DNA of 64,000 nt from Methylotenera sp. G11 (GCF_000799735.1 NZ_JUHH01000001.1:1364001-1428000); one strand, 5' to 3'. Shown: positions 29,486-40,161, numbered from the stretch's first letter. The notes: generated by a model from the letters alone, not told the origin. A program made the numbers and translations.

Positions 29486-30238
29486 ATGGCAGAGCTAGCA
29501 GGCTTTCAGCGTTATCAACTGGCATTCACGGCCCGGCTGCGCGACCCGCAGAACCAGCCCCCGCTTGCAGGCGTTCCGGATGAGCGCATGGCGGTGTATG
29601 AAGAAATCGTATTCAATAATTTATTCGAATCGGTTTCCGCCTGTTTTCCGGTTGCGCGCAAAGTGCTTGGCAAACGCCGCTGGTTAAAGCTGAACCAGGC
29701 CTTCATGCGTGATTATTCCGCCAACGACCCATTGTTCCGCAGCATTCCTGCACAATTTATCGAGTTTCTGCAATTGCCCGCACCCGGGTTGCAGCAGCTT
29801 CCGCCTTACTTCATCAGCCTGTGCCATTACGAATGGGTGGAGTTATCGGTAGCTTCGGCCGCGGCTGCCGTTATACAAGAAGCGCAGCCGGCTGTCGACC
29901 TGGGACATGGCAGGCCGGTTTTCTCACCATCGATGCAACTGCTCAATTATGAATACGCAGTACACAGGATTTCACCGCGCCACAAACCCCGGCAACCGGA
30001 AAGCACCCAGCTGCTGGTGTTCCGCAACGCAGACGATCATGTAAAGTTCATAGAACTGAATGCTGTTACCTACCGCCTGATCTCCCTGCTGCAGGATCAG
30101 CCGCTCAGCGGCAGGCAGGCACTCACTTTACTCGCAAATGAGTTACAACATCCCCAGCCAGAGAGTATCATTGAGTTCGGGCTGTCCATACTGGAAGACC
30201 TCAGAAGTCAGGGCGTGATTATCGGCACGCAGGATTAA
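29486..30238 (+). CDS. DUF2063 RiPP partner protein, HvfC/BufC-like
   Basis: A 250-residue soluble protein with an N-terminal DUF2063 domain (about residues 6-95: FQRYQLAFTARLRDPQ, then YEEIVFNNLFESVSACFPV). The C-terminal part is the kind that binds and presents the precursor peptide to the DUF692 enzyme in related systems. DUF2063 was once listed as a putative DNA-binding domain, but its constant pairing with DUF692 argues for a role in peptide recognition. It starts 11 bases after the maturase. Confidence 0.9.
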   Translation: MAELAGFQRYQLAFTARLRDPQNQPPLAGVPDERMAVYEEIVFNNLFESVSACFPVARKVLGKRRWLKLNQAFMRDYSANDPLFRSIPAQFIEFLQLPAPGLQQLPPYFISLCHYEWVELSVASAAAAVIQEAQPAVDLGHGRPVFSPSMQLLNYEYAVHRISPRHKPRQPESTQLLVFRNADDHVKFIELNAVTYRLISLLQDQPLSGRQALTLLANELQHPQPESIIEFGLSILEDLRSQGVIIGTQD

Positions 30239-30261
30239 AACCATATCGCAGAGGTGCTGCC

Positions 30262-31794
30262 TTGAGTTTAATTCAAGCTTTACTGGACCCAGCGGCTTAT
30301 CCGCACCCGGTATCCAACATTGAACTGATTGAAACCCACATTTCATGGGTGCTGCTGACAGGCCGCTTTGCCTACAAAATCAAGAAAAACATCCGCTTTG
30401 ATTTCCTTGACTTCTCTACCCTGAAGAAACGGCATTTCTATTGCCTGGAAGAGCTGCGTTTTAACAGCCGTTTCGCGCCCGGCCTTTACCTGGACGTTGT
30501 GCCGATAACCGGCTCACCGCAGGCCCCGAAAGTGGATGGCAGCGGCGAAATCATCGAATACGCCGTACGCATGAAGCAATTCGACGGTAACCAGCTACTA
30601 AGCCATCTCGCAGACCAGGGCCGTCTCAGCTGCGGCATGATAGACCAGCTGGCCGACCTGACCGCCGATTTTCATCACAGTGCAAGAGCCGATACCGCCA
30701 ATGACCATTTCGGTACCCCGCAGGAAATCCACCATTGGTTCCAAGGCAACGTCACCAATATCCGACCCTTGGTCCATCACGGAAAACTTCTCGAGCAGAT
30801 ATCCGGATTGGCGCACTGGGGCGACCAGGCATTGCTGAAATACGCAGGGTTGATGGAACTGCGCAAGAAGAACGGCTTTATACGCGAATGCCACGGTGAC
30901 CTGCACCTGGGCAACATCACGCTGATCAATCACAAGGTCACCCCGTTCGATGGCATTGAATTCAACCCCGGCCTGCACTGGATCGACGTGATCAGCGAAA
31001 TTGCCTTTGTAGTCATGGATCTGCAGCAACGCGGCCTTAACCAGTTCGCCTACCGTTTCCTTAACCGTTACCTGAGCAGGAACGGCGATTATGCCGGCAT
31101 CACTTTATTACCTTATTACCTGGTATATCGGGCATTGGTGCGATGCAAGGTAGCGCTGCTGCGCTGGCAGCAGCATAAAAAACAGCAGGATCTGCATGAA
31201 GCGGAAAATTACGCAGGGCTTGCCGCAAAATACAGTCGGCCGGCGGCACCCAGGCTGTTAATTACGCATGGCTACTCAGGCTCCGGAAAATCGACATTCA
31301 GCTGCCAGCTTGCAGAACGCCTGGGCATGATACACCTGCGTTCGGATGTTGAGCGCAAACGCCTGGTCTCCGCAAAAAATGCAGGTAATTCGGTGAATGA
31401 AGGTGTATACACGGCGGAAAACGTGCAGCTTGTTTATCTCAGGCTGGCCGAGCTCGCATCATCAATTCTGGATGCTGGTTTTACGGTGCTGATCGATGCG
31501 GCTTTCTTACAAGCCAGCCAGCGCGGCCTATTTGCAGAGCTGGCTGCGAAAAAACAGCTGGCTTTTGTGATATTGGATTTCCACGCGCCGGTGCAGGAGT
31601 TGAAGCAGCGCATCAGCAACCGGCAGCAATCCGGGAACGATGCATCAGAAGCGACATTGGCGGTTCTGGAACATCAGCTTGAAACTGCACAGGCACTGTC
31701 AGCCGCCGAGGCCGGCGAGACCATCCGGATCGATACCTGCGCAGAAGATGCTTTGGCCAAGCTGCTGGAGCACAGCAGCTTGCCGCATCATTAA
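30262..31794 (+). CDS. Kinase-like (APH) plus P-loop ATPase fusion protein
   Basis: A 510-residue two-domain protein. The N-terminal half (about 1-310) resembles aminoglycoside phosphotransferase/choline kinase-like folds, with the catalytic CHGDLHLGN at about 210-218 and metal-binding FDGIEFNPG after it. The C-terminal half (about 325-505) is an AAA_33/zeta-toxin-like kinase with the P-loop THGYSGSGKST. Such fusions are common in proteobacteria but have no firmly known substrate. The start is a TTG at 30262 with GCAGAGG upstream, 23 bases after the DUF2063 gene, so it may belong to the same transcript. Confidence 0.82.
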   Translation: MSLIQALLDPAAYPHPVSNIELIETHISWVLLTGRFAYKIKKNIRFDFLDFSTLKKRHFYCLEELRFNSRFAPGLYLDVVPITGSPQAPKVDGSGEIIEYAVRMKQFDGNQLLSHLADQGRLSCGMIDQLADLTADFHHSARADTANDHFGTPQEIHHWFQGNVTNIRPLVHHGKLLEQISGLAHWGDQALLKYAGLMELRKKNGFIRECHGDLHLGNITLINHKVTPFDGIEFNPGLHWIDVISEIAFVVMDLQQRGLNQFAYRFLNRYLSRNGDYAGITLLPYYLVYRALVRCKVALLRWQQHKKQQDLHEAENYAGLAAKYSRPAAPRLLITHGYSGSGKSTFSCQLAERLGMIHLRSDVERKRLVSAKNAGNSVNEGVYTAENVQLVYLRLAELASSILDAGFTVLIDAAFLQASQRGLFAELAAKKQLAFVILDFHAPVQELKQRISNRQQSGNDASEATLAVLEHQLETAQALSAAEAGETIRIDTCAEDALAKLLEHSSLPHH

Positions 31795-31988
31795 TCGAAA
31801 CTGATCGCCTGATTCTGGCGCTGTTCCAGATCGGCAACCAGCTTGCCTTGTTGCGGCGGGCTCATATCCCACCAGCCTTTGATTTCCTCAATCGTACGAT
31901 AACACCCCTGGCAGTAGCCAGAGGTTTCATCAATACTGCATACACCGATGCAGGGAGACTGAACTTCTTCCTGTGTAATTTCTGACAT
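31791..31988 (-). CDS. DUF1289 small Cys-rich protein
   Basis: A 65-residue protein with Cys13-x3-Cys17 and Cys26-x2-Cys29 (SPCIGVC and GYCQGC), the DUF1289 signature, followed by the typical IEEIKGWWDMSPPQQ segment. It probably binds zinc or an iron-sulphur cluster; function unknown. Its stop overlaps the end of the convergent kinase/ATPase fusion by four bases. Confidence 0.88.
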   Translation of the reverse strand: MSEITQEEVQSPCIGVCSIDETSGYCQGCYRTIEEIKGWWDMSPPQQGKLVADLEQRQNQAISFD

Positions 31989-32055
31989 GCTATTCCGCTT
32001 AAAAAAGATTGATATCCCTATTCCGTATTAAATCAATACAGTTTAACTCAATACA

Positions 32056-32086
32056 CCATTAACTTAACACGCCATTAACTTAACAC
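32056..32086. repeat. 16-bp tandem duplication across the secA stop
   Basis: CCATTAACTTAACAC occurs at 32056-32070 and again at 32072-32086, a tandem copy with a period of 16 bases, and a decayed third copy lies before it. The secA stop codon lies inside the second copy. Confidence 0.75.
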
Positions 32087-34798
32087 ACCATGGCACTGTT
32101 TATATTTCTTGCCGGAACCGCATGGGCAAGGATCATTACGGCCGACCTTGATACCCTCACGTACCATAGGCTGCGAAGCTGAAGCGGCGTCATCGTCGGC
32201 AGCGCTTGTGCCCAGCGCTTCATTGTAATCGGCATGCTGGTATTGCACGTTTTCCACTTCCACCGGCCTGTCAACCGCTTCCACGTCGGCTTCTGTTTTC
32301 ACCTGCACCAGCATGGTCACTTTGGTCACTTCGGTTTTAATGGTGTTCAGCAGGCCTTCAAACAATTCAAATGCCTCGCGCTTATATTCCTGCTTAGGGT
32401 TTTTCTGCGCATAGGAACGTAAATGAATACCCTGACGCAAATGGTCCAGCGCTGACAAATGCTCGCGCCAGTGGTTATCCACGCTCTGCAGCATGACCGA
32501 GCGCTCGAACTGGCGCAGGATCTCAGGGCTGGCCTGCTTTTCTTTCTCAGCATAGGCTTTGCTGGCCTCGGCAAGAATGAAGTCGCGCAGCGTTTCTTCA
32601 TGAATATCCGGATTGTCTTCCAGCATTTTCTGCAACGGCAGCTCAAGGCCGGTCTCGGCTTTAAGTTCACGCTCAAGGGCAGGCACATCCCACTGCTCTT
32701 CAACGCTGCCTGGCGGAATGTGCGTTGCGATCATATTGAGCAATACATCTTCACGCATCGCAGCAATGGTGCTGCCCACATCGGTGGCTTCCAGCAGCTC
32801 ATTGCGCTGTTCATACACGACCTTGCGCTGGTCATTCGCTACGTCATCATATTCAAGCAGCTGTTTACGGATATCAAAGTTACGGCCTTCGACTTTGCGC
32901 TGCGCATTTTCAATCGCCCGTGTTACCCAAGGGTGCTCGATCGCTTCGCCATCCGGCATGTTCAGCTTACCCATGATGGCCGATACGCGGTCTGAAGCAA
33001 AAATACGCAGCAACTGATCTTCAAGTGAAAGATAAAAACGACTGGAACCCGCATCACCCTGGCGACCGGAACGGCCGCGCAGCTGGTTATCCACGCGGCG
33101 CGATTCATGACGTTCCGTGCCCACGATATGTAAGCCACCGGCGGCCAATACGCCGTTGTGGCGTATTTTCCAATCCGCTTTGATTTGTTCGATACGTGCA
33201 GCTTTTTGAGCTTCAGTCAAAGTTGCATCCGCTTCAACCTGCGCAATTTCCGGCTCAGGATTGCCGCCAAGTACGATATCGGTACCACGGCCAGCCATAT
33301 TGGTCGCAATCGTGATCACGCCCGGGCGGCCAGCTTGCACAATGATCTGCGCCTCGCGCTCATGCTGTTTCGCATTCAAGACCTGATGTTCCAGCTTAGC
33401 CTCTGTCAGCAATTGTGAAATCAGCTCGGAGTTTTCAATTGAAGTGGTACCCACCAGCACAGGCTGGCCGCGGCTCTGACAGCCTTTAATATCTTCGATC
33501 ACTGCCGCATATTTCTCGCGGGCAGTGCGGTAAACCTTATCCATCGCATCCTTGCGCTGCATCGGGCGGTGCGTCGGGATCACTACGGTTTCCAGGCCAT
33601 AGATCTGGTTGAACTCGTACGCCTCGGTATCAGCGGTACCTGTCATGCCTGAAAGCTTCGCATACATACGGAAATAGTTCTGGAAAGTAATCGATGCAAG
33701 CGTCTGATTCTCTTTCTGGATCTCCACGCCTTCTTTCGCCTCTACCGCCTGATGCAAACCGTCAGACCAGCGGCGGCCAGCCATCATACGGCCGGTAAAT
33801 TCATCCACGATCACAATTTCGCCATCGCGCACGACATAATGCTGGTCTCTATGATAAAGGTTACGCGCACGCAGCGATGCGTACAGGTGATGCACCAGTG
33901 TAATGTTGGAAGCCTCATACAAGCTGGAACCTTCCGCCAGCAGGCCAGCTTGTGCCAGCAAGGCTTCAGCATGCTCATGTCCCTGCTCGGACATCACGAC
34001 GTTCTGGGCTTTTTCATCTACCCAGAAATCGCCTTCGCCTTCTTCTTCTTTCTGCGCAACCAGTCTTGCCGCTACGGCGTCGATCTGGGTATACAAGGCA
34101 ACGCTATCATCGGCCTGACCTGAAATAATCAAAGGCGTCCGTGCCTCGTCGATCAGAATAGAGTCGACCTCATCAATCAGCGCATAATTCAGGCCGCGCT
34201 GTACACGTTCTTCAGCGCCGTACACCATGTTATCGCGCAGGTAATCAAACCCGTACTCATTATTGGTGCCATAAGTGATATCGGCCGCATAGGCCAGGCG
34301 CTTGGCTTCACTTGTCATTTGCGACAGGTTGATGCCGATCGACAAACCTAAAAAGTTATACAGCCTGCCCATCCACTCCGCGTCACGCTTCGCCAGGTAA
34401 TCATTCACGGTAATCACATGCACGCCTTTGCCGCTTAAGGCATTCAGGTAAGCCGGCAATGTTGCCACCAAAGTCTTGCCTTCACCGGTGCGCATCTCAG
34501 CGATTTTTCCTGCATTCAGCACCATGCCGCCGATGAGCTGCACATCAAAATGGCGCATGCCCAAAGCACGGCGACTGCCCTCACGCACCACTGCGAAGGC
34601 TTCCGGCAGCAGTTTTTCCAGGCTTTCGCCATTGGTGTAACGTTGTTTGAATTCCTCGGTTTTAGCCCTGAGCGCCTCATCGCTCAGCGCCTGCATTGCC
34701 GGCTCTAGTGCATTGATCTGCTGAACCTTCTGCGCATATTGTTTAACAAGCCTTTCATTACGGCTACCGAATAATTTTTTGAACAACGTGGAGATCAT
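32075..34798 (-). CDS. secA: Preprotein translocase ATPase SecA
   Basis: Motor ATPase of the Sec pathway. It has 907 residues, close to E. coli (901). It contains Walker [20 protein letters not shown], the [14 protein letters not shown] helicase motif II, the GTDIVLGGN region and the C-terminal zinc motif [13 protein letters not shown] used for SecB and lipid binding. It is downstream of an M23 peptidase gene. secD, secF and yajC are elsewhere in this window. Confidence 0.98.
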   Translation of the reverse strand: MISTLFKKLFGSRNERLVKQYAQKVQQINALEPAMQALSDEALRAKTEEFKQRYTNGESLEKLLPEAFAVVREGSRRALGMRHFDVQLIGGMVLNAGKIAEMRTGEGKTLVATLPAYLNALSGKGVHVITVNDYLAKRDAEWMGRLYNFLGLSIGINLSQMTSEAKRLAYAADITYGTNNEYGFDYLRDNMVYGAEERVQRGLNYALIDEVDSILIDEARTPLIISGQADDSVALYTQIDAVAARLVAQKEEEGEGDFWVDEKAQNVVMSEQGHEHAEALLAQAGLLAEGSSLYEASNITLVHHLYASLRARNLYHRDQHYVVRDGEIVIVDEFTGRMMAGRRWSDGLHQAVEAKEGVEIQKENQTLASITFQNYFRMYAKLSGMTGTADTEAYEFNQIYGLETVVIPTHRPMQRKDAMDKVYRTAREKYAAVIEDIKGCQSRGQPVLVGTTSIENSELISQLLTEAKLEHQVLNAKQHEREAQIIVQAGRPGVITIATNMAGRGTDIVLGGNPEPEIAQVEADATLTEAQKAARIEQIKADWKIRHNGVLAAGGLHIVGTERHESRRVDNQLRGRSGRQGDAGSSRFYLSLEDQLLRIFASDRVSAIMGKLNMPDGEAIEHPWVTRAIENAQRKVEGRNFDIRKQLLEYDDVANDQRKVVYEQRNELLEATDVGSTIAAMREDVLLNMIATHIPPGSVEEQWDVPALERELKAETGLELPLQKMLEDNPDIHEETLRDFILAEASKAYAEKEKQASPEILRQFERSVMLQSVDNHWREHLSALDHLRQGIHLRSYAQKNPKQEYKREAFELFEGLLNTIKTEVTKVTMLVQVKTEADVEAVDRPVEVENVQYQHADYNEALGTSAADDDAASASQPMVREGIKVGRNDPCPCGSGKKYKQCHGVLS

Positions 34799-34982
34799 GA
34801 AATGAGTGACTTTCCGCTAGAGGATAAAACTTTGTGGTTAGTGTATGAATCGATTATGGGATTGTAATTGTGAAATACCGGAGAAAAATTAAACATACTA
34901 AATTTAATGAATCTGATTTAGCTGCGCTTGCTTCTGCCTTCTGGATTACTGTGCCTATAAACTATATGTATTACCTATACTG

Positions 34983-35945
34983 TCAATTGCTTGCTTTTAG
35001 ATATTTCCTTGGATCCAGAGGATTACCCGCCAACCTGATTTCATAATGCAGGTGTGGCCCGGTTGATCGCCCGGTACTGCCCACTTCTGCGATTTTCTGG
35101 CCTTTTTCTACACGCTCACCAGCCCTGACATACAGCCTGGAAGCATGGGCATAGCGTGTTTCCAGGCCGGATCCATGATCAATTTTTACAAGTTTACCAT
35201 AATCAGGGGTCTGCTCGGCAGTTGACACGATGCCGCCTGCCGCTGCAAAGATAGGCGTGCCCATCGCAGCCGTAAAATCCAGTCCTTCATGAAACGCTTT
35301 ATGCCCATTAAAAGGGTCTATACGCCAGCCAAAACTTGATGAATTGAATGCCGCAGCGACCGGGCTGCTGTTTGGCAAGGTGTCTTTCAATACGCTTTGC
35401 TGCAGTAGCTTTGCTTCAATACTGCTGAACTGCTCGGTACTGGATTCAATCCTATCCATCAATTCGGCAATCTTCGCCTGCAATTCCGCTTCCGATAACG
35501 GCCCGCTCCTGACCAGCGGACCACCTAGATTAGCAGTGCCGGGCAGGCTGGAAACCGGGCTGCCTAGCTCAGGCTTAGCCTCAGTCCTGGGCGCAGCCTT
35601 GGATGGTTTCGCACGGCCGGTTGCATTATCCTGCGCCAGACTTTTTTCCCCTGCCAGTTTCGCCAGCCGTTCGCTTTGCGCATCCAGCTGCATCATGCGC
35701 GCCTGCAGCTCGCCCAGCTGCAATGCATAGGCATCAAGATGTTTTTGCGGATTATTAAAAGAAAATCGCAAATGGTTCGGTATTAATGACTTTGCACCCT
35801 GTTGTGCGCTTGGCTGCTGTGGCACAATGAGCACCATGGCGATCAGAACCGACAAAAACATCAGCGCTGCCAAGGCCACACTCACTTGCAGCACAGAAAG
35901 CGTTTTTGCTTTCGCCATGTTATTTGAGACTAAAATGATATTCAT
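34983..35945 (-). CDS. M23 family metallopeptidase, membrane-anchored
   Basis: A 320-residue peptidoglycan endopeptidase or activator. It has an N-terminal membrane helix (about 17-40), a coiled-coil-prone stalk with Ser/Pro-rich linker, and a LytM domain (about 215-315). The metal residues are in FHEGLDFTAAMGTP and in GPHLHYEI. I chose the ATG at 35945 because AGGGG lies directly upstream. It precedes secA, an order seen in many betaproteobacteria. Confidence 0.88.
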   Translation of the reverse strand: MNIILVSNNMAKAKTLSVLQVSVALAALMFLSVLIAMVLIVPQQPSAQQGAKSLIPNHLRFSFNNPQKHLDAYALQLGELQARMMQLDAQSERLAKLAGEKSLAQDNATGRAKPSKAAPRTEAKPELGSPVSSLPGTANLGGPLVRSGPLSEAELQAKIAELMDRIESSTEQFSSIEAKLLQQSVLKDTLPNSSPVAAAFNSSSFGWRIDPFNGHKAFHEGLDFTAAMGTPIFAAAGGIVSTAEQTPDYGKLVKIDHGSGLETRYAHASRLYVRAGERVEKGQKIAEVGSTGRSTGPHLHYEIRLAGNPLDPRKYLKASN

Positions 35946-35982
35946 ACTACCCCTGATCATTACAGGCATTAGATAAACAGCC

Positions 35983-36399
35983 ATGCAACGATTCAATACA
36001 TTGCTTAAAAATCCTGAACTTAACGCGCTGCACATGCGCACGCAGGAAACTCAGGATGCACAAAAAATCTGGAATGCAATCGCCCCGGATAACTTGGCTA
36101 AATTCAGCCGCGCAGGCAGCATCAAGAACAAGCAATTAAACGTATATGCCGACAACAGCGCGGTGGCGGCAAAAATTAAGCTTTTGCTGCCTAGTCTATT
36201 GATTCAGCTACAAAAGCAAGTGTGTGAAGTTACTGCAATTCGCGTAAAAGTGCAAGTAAAATCTAGCCCGCAACCCAGGCGAAAAACACCCAGAAAGCTT
36301 ACTCCGGCAGCCGTCAGCAGCTTGAAAGAGCTCAGCGAAAAACTGGCAGGCACGGCATTGGGCGACGCGCTGGATAAGCTTTGCAAAACAGCTGACTGA
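35983..36399 (+). CDS. DUF721 family protein (DciA-like)
   Basis: A 138-residue protein of the DUF721 family, related to the helicase-loading factor DciA. The conserved part (about 22-85) includes IWNAIAPDNLAKFSRAGSIK and LNVYADNSAVAAKIKLLLPS, followed by a basic linker and a C-terminal helix. It is divergent from the M23 peptidase gene with only 37 bases between starts. Whether it acts as the DciA of this organism cannot be decided here. Confidence 0.82.
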   Translation: MQRFNTLLKNPELNALHMRTQETQDAQKIWNAIAPDNLAKFSRAGSIKNKQLNVYADNSAVAAKIKLLLPSLLIQLQKQVCEVTAIRVKVQVKSSPQPRRKTPRKLTPAAVSSLKELSEKLAGTALGDALDKLCKTAD

Positions 36400-36687
36400 C
36401 ACAGCGTTGTTACGCGCGCCTTTCACGGCAGAGGCTCTATTGTGAGGGCTGTTTAATAATGCAATAATGCACGCATGTTACAATTTATTTACACTCTGAA
36501 ACCATAAGGAGCCATCAGCCGCCACTTCAGCTTTACCGCACTAATCACCTTCGATTCAGCTTTACTGTATATCGCTTTAAGCAACAACGAATGTTTTGCA
36601 CCTGGTTTCACATACTAGTTTTATTTTGACGTTTTACAGCAGTTTCCTGAGTAACGTAATTGATAAAAATATAGATAGGGAGAAGTC

Positions 36688-38715
36688 ATGTCAGTCGAAC
36701 TAATGGTTGCCATCGGCGCCGCAATTATTGCGGTTCTGTATGGAGCAGTGATGAGCAAATGGATTTCAGGTTTACCCGCCGGTAATGCGCGCATGCAGGA
36801 AATCGCCGGCGCAATTCAACAAGGGGCTGCCGCTTACCTGGCCCGCCAATATAAAACCATCACCATTGTCGGTGTCATACTGGCTATCCTGATTGGCGTT
36901 TTTCTCAACGCCACTACTGCAATAGGCTTTGTGGTTGGTGCCGTGCTGTCTGGTGCATGCGGGTTTATCGGCATGAATGTATCGGTTAAAGCCAACGTGC
37001 GGACTGCGCAGGCCGCCACCAAAGGCATAGGCCCGGCATTGGATGTTGCATTCAAAGGCGGGGCAATCACCGGCATGCTGGTAGTTGGCTTGGGCTTGCT
37101 CGGAGTTGCCGGTTTTTATGCATTCCTGGGCGGCGAGGCTGCAACTGATCTTGACCCGCTCATTGGCCTTGCATTCGGCTCCTCCCTGATTTCGATCTTT
37201 GCCCGCCTTGGCGGCGGCATCTTCACCAAGGGTGCAGACGTAGGCGCGGATCTGGTGGGCAAAGTTGAAGCCGGTATCCCTGAAGATGATCCGCGCAACC
37301 CGGCTGTGATTGCAGATAACGTAGGCGACAACGTAGGTGACTGCGCAGGCATGGCGGCCGACCTGTTTGAGACTTACGCCGTCACATTGATTGCAACCAT
37401 GGTGTTAGGCGGCTTGCTTATTAAAACAGCCGGTGCCAATGGGGTACTTTACCCGCTACTACTGGGTGCCGTTTCTATCGTGGCTTCCATCATCGGCTGC
37501 TTTTTCGTCAAGGCATCGCCAGGCATGAAAAATGTCATGCCGGCTTTGTATAAAGGCCTGGCGGTTGCCGGCATACTTTCATTAGGTGCGTTCTATGTGG
37601 TTACAATGAAAATGTTCCCGCAAGGCGTGACGGCAGGCGAATTAGCGATTTCTGCCAACCAGATGTTTGGCGCATGCGCAGTCGGGCTAGTGCTCACCGC
37701 AGCTTTAGTCTGGATTACCGAATACTATACCGGCACTGATTATGCTCCGGTTCGCCACGTAGCGCAGGCTTCCACTACCGGACATGCCACCAACATTATC
37801 GCCGGTATCGGTGTTTCAATGAAATCTACAGCTCTGCCAGTGCTGTCTGTATGTATCGCCATCTGGGCAGCCTATCACCTGGGAGGTCTGTACGGCATTG
37901 CAATTGCCGCGACCTCCATGCTGAGCATGGCCGGCATTGTGGTAGCGCTCGACGCTTATGGCCCGATTACCGACAACGCAGGCGGCATTGCAGAAATGGC
38001 GGAACTGCCAAGTAGCGTGCGTGATGTAACCGACCCGCTGGATGCAGTTGGCAACACCACCAAAGCGGTGACCAAAGGCTATGCAATTGGCTCCGCCGGC
38101 TTAGCTGCACTGGTGCTGTTTGCAGACTATACGCACAAACTGGAAGGTGCCGGCATTGCAGTCAAGTTCGACTTGAGCGACCCCATGGTCATTATCGGCC
38201 TGTTTATCGGCGGGCTGATACCCTTTCTGTTTGCGGCGATGGCAATGGAAGCCGTTGGCCGTGCCGCAGGCGCAGTAGTTGAAGAAGTCCGCCGCCAGTT
38301 CCGTGACATCAAAGGCATTATGGAAGGCACGGCTAAGCCTGAGTATGGTAAAGCCGTGGATATGCTGACCACGGCAGCCATTAAGGAAATGATGCTTCCA
38401 TCATTGCTGCCAGTGGCGGTACCGGTTGCCGTAGGCCTGTTATTAGGCCCGGTCGCACTTGGTGGCTTGTTAATGGGTACGATTGTAACTGGCTTATTTG
38501 TAGCCATCTCCATGTGTACCGGCGGCGGCGCCTGGGACAATGCCAAAAAATACATCGAAGACGGCAACCACGGCGGCAAAGGCTCTGATGCGCATAAAGC
38601 GGCGGTTACCGGCGACACCGTTGGCGACCCTTACAAGGATACCGCAGGCCCCGCAGTTAACCCGCTGATTAAAATCATCAACATCGTGGCATTGCTGATC
38701 GTGGCATTGCTGTAA
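36688..38715 (+). CDS. hppA: Membrane-bound proton-pumping pyrophosphatase, K+-independent type
   Basis: Couples pyrophosphate hydrolysis to proton export across the inner membrane. It has 675 residues with about 16 helices. Substrate motifs are [19 protein letters not shown] and [19 protein letters not shown]. The segment [10 protein letters not shown] has lysine at the position that is alanine in K+-dependent enzymes, which marks it as K+-independent. A clear GGGAGAAG site precedes the ATG. It has its own terminator. The 288 bases upstream hold no gene that I can see. Confidence 0.96.
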   Translation: MSVELMVAIGAAIIAVLYGAVMSKWISGLPAGNARMQEIAGAIQQGAAAYLARQYKTITIVGVILAILIGVFLNATTAIGFVVGAVLSGACGFIGMNVSVKANVRTAQAATKGIGPALDVAFKGGAITGMLVVGLGLLGVAGFYAFLGGEAATDLDPLIGLAFGSSLISIFARLGGGIFTKGADVGADLVGKVEAGIPEDDPRNPAVIADNVGDNVGDCAGMAADLFETYAVTLIATMVLGGLLIKTAGANGVLYPLLLGAVSIVASIIGCFFVKASPGMKNVMPALYKGLAVAGILSLGAFYVVTMKMFPQGVTAGELAISANQMFGACAVGLVLTAALVWITEYYTGTDYAPVRHVAQASTTGHATNIIAGIGVSMKSTALPVLSVCIAIWAAYHLGGLYGIAIAATSMLSMAGIVVALDAYGPITDNAGGIAEMAELPSSVRDVTDPLDAVGNTTKAVTKGYAIGSAGLAALVLFADYTHKLEGAGIAVKFDLSDPMVIIGLFIGGLIPFLFAAMAMEAVGRAAGAVVEEVRRQFRDIKGIMEGTAKPEYGKAVDMLTTAAIKEMMLPSLLPVAVPVAVGLLLGPVALGGLLMGTIVTGLFVAISMCTGGGAWDNAKKYIEDGNHGGKGSDAHKAAVTGDTVGDPYKDTAGPAVNPLIKIINIVALLIVALL

Positions 38716-38733
38716 CACTGGATAATACGCAAG

Positions 38734-38756
38734 AGGCGGCCGCGGCCGCCTTTTTT
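38734..38756 (+). terminator. Intrinsic terminator after hppA
   Basis: Stem GGCGGCC / GGCCGCC (38735-38741 and 38744-38750) with a two-base loop and a run of six T, 19 bases after the hppA stop. Confidence 0.92.
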
Positions 38757-38852
38757 ATGGAAAATGAACACCCCTGAACCAAGGCAAACAGTTAAAATAC
38801 GGCTTTCGGCAATTCGCTATCATTAACGCAATTCAATCACAAAGGTACTGGC

Positions 38853-39545
38853 ATGCGGCATTCGGAATATCATCGTTCACATCGCATCGGCTGGCTGCGG
38901 GCCGCCGTCCTGGGTGCCAATGATGGGATCGTTTCCACCGCCAGCCTGTTGATCGGCGTAGCCTCTGCCGGCGCATCGCACCAGACCATCCTGATTACCG
39001 GCGTTGCCGGCCTGGTATCTGGCGCGATGTCGATGGCGGCAGGCGAATATGTATCCGTCAGTTCGCAATCGGATACCGAAGCCGCAGACATCGCTCGCGA
39101 AACGGAGGAGCTTGCCACACAACCGGAACATGAGCTGGATGAACTGACCGGAATCTATACTTTGCGCGGGCTGTCGCCGGAGTTAGCGCGCCAGGTGGCC
39201 GTGCAGCTTACCGCACATGATGCGCTGGCTGCGCATTCGCGTGACGAACTGGGCATCACCGACACCATGAATGCGAAACCGGTGCAGGCGGCGCTCGCTT
39301 CTGCCGCGACATTCGCGGTCGGCGCCGCTTTGCCATTACTGGTGGTATTTTTCGCCCCAGCAGCCAGCACCATCCCATATGTTGCGGCGACATCGCTCGC
39401 ATTCCTGGCAGCGCTCGGCGGCCTCGCGGCACAGGCCGGAGGTGCCAGCCTGGTGAAAGGAGCCTCTCGCGTCGCATTCTGGGGCGTGCTGGCGATGATA
39501 GCCACCGCTGCTGTCGGCAGTTTATTTGGCGTTGCAGCAGCGTGA
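38853..39545 (+). CDS. VIT1/CCC1 family iron/manganese transporter
   Basis: A 230-residue membrane protein of the vacuolar iron transporter family. It begins with RIGWLRAAVLGANDGIVSTA and GAMSMAAGEYVSVSSQSDTE, both hallmarks, and has about five helices with an acidic soluble loop (about 70-125) that binds metal in relatives. It probably exports ferrous iron or manganese. Monocistronic, with a bidirectional terminator behind it. Confidence 0.92.
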   Translation: MRHSEYHRSHRIGWLRAAVLGANDGIVSTASLLIGVASAGASHQTILITGVAGLVSGAMSMAAGEYVSVSSQSDTEAADIARETEELATQPEHELDELTGIYTLRGLSPELARQVAVQLTAHDALAAHSRDELGITDTMNAKPVQAALASAATFAVGAALPLLVVFFAPAASTIPYVAATSLAFLAALGGLAAQAGGASLVKGASRVAFWGVLAMIATAAVGSLFGVAAA

Positions 39546-39553
39546 TACCAGAA

Positions 39554-39585
39554 TTAAAAAAGGCAGCCAGGGCTGCCTTTTTTAA
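39554..39585. terminator. Bidirectional terminator between the VIT transporter and ppa
   Basis: A perfect 15-base inverted repeat (39554-39568 and 39571-39585): core GGCAGCC / GGCTGCC with A-run on one side and T-run on the other. It sits between two convergent genes and suits both. Confidence 0.93.
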
Positions 39586-39612
39586 TGTCTACTGCTTACG
39601 TTCCAATATGAA

Positions 39613-40161
39613 TTAAAACGCCGGTTTTACTTTTGCTTCATTGTAGTTTTTAACGCCATCCAGGATTTCTTTCTTGGCCTGGTCTACATCGCCCCAACCG
39701 TTGATTTTTACCCATTTGCCTTTATCAAGGTCTTTATAATGCGCGAAAAAGTGCGCAATCATGTCCAGGCGGCCTTCTGATACGTCTTTGTATGATTTCA
39801 GATGTGTATACAAACCGCACACTTTATCAACCGGCAGCGCCAGCACTTTAGCATCCAGGCCTGCTTCATCTTCCATCAGCAGCACGCCGATCGGGCGGCA
39901 GCGCACAACCACGCCCGGGATCAGCGGCACCGGTGTAATCACCAGCACGTCAACCGGGTCTCCATCATCCGCCAGAGTGTGCGGCACATAACCGTAATTC
40001 GCTGGGTAATGCATGGCAGTGCCCATGAAACGGTCTACAAAAATCGCGCCGCTTTCTTTATCCACTTCATATTTCACTGGGTCACCCTGCATCGGGATTT
40101 CAATAATCACATTGAAATCATTCGGGACATCTTTGCCGGTTGGCACTTGGTTCAATGACAT
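39613..40161 (-). CDS. ppa: Soluble inorganic pyrophosphatase (family I)
   Basis: Cytoplasmic enzyme that hydrolyses pyrophosphate. It has 182 residues; the signature [10 protein letters not shown] supplies the metal-binding aspartates, and the [17 protein letters not shown] start and YGYVPHTL match the family. It lies about 900 bases from the membrane pyrophosphatase hppA, so both pyrophosphate-consuming enzymes are neighbours here. Confidence 0.97.
   Translation of the reverse strand: MSLNQVPTGKDVPNDFNVIIEIPMQGDPVKYEVDKESGAIFVDRFMGTAMHYPANYGYVPHTLADDGDPVDVLVITPVPLIPGVVVRCRPIGVLLMEDEAGLDAKVLALPVDKVCGLYTHLKSYKDVSEGRLDMIAHFFAHYKDLDKGKWVKINGWGDVDQAKKEILDGVKNYNEAKVKPAF

Noticed and set aside
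34803-34868. Short 21-codon frame beginning ATGAGTGAC next to the secA start
   Set aside because: Too short, divergent from secA, no ribosome-binding site and no recognisable content.
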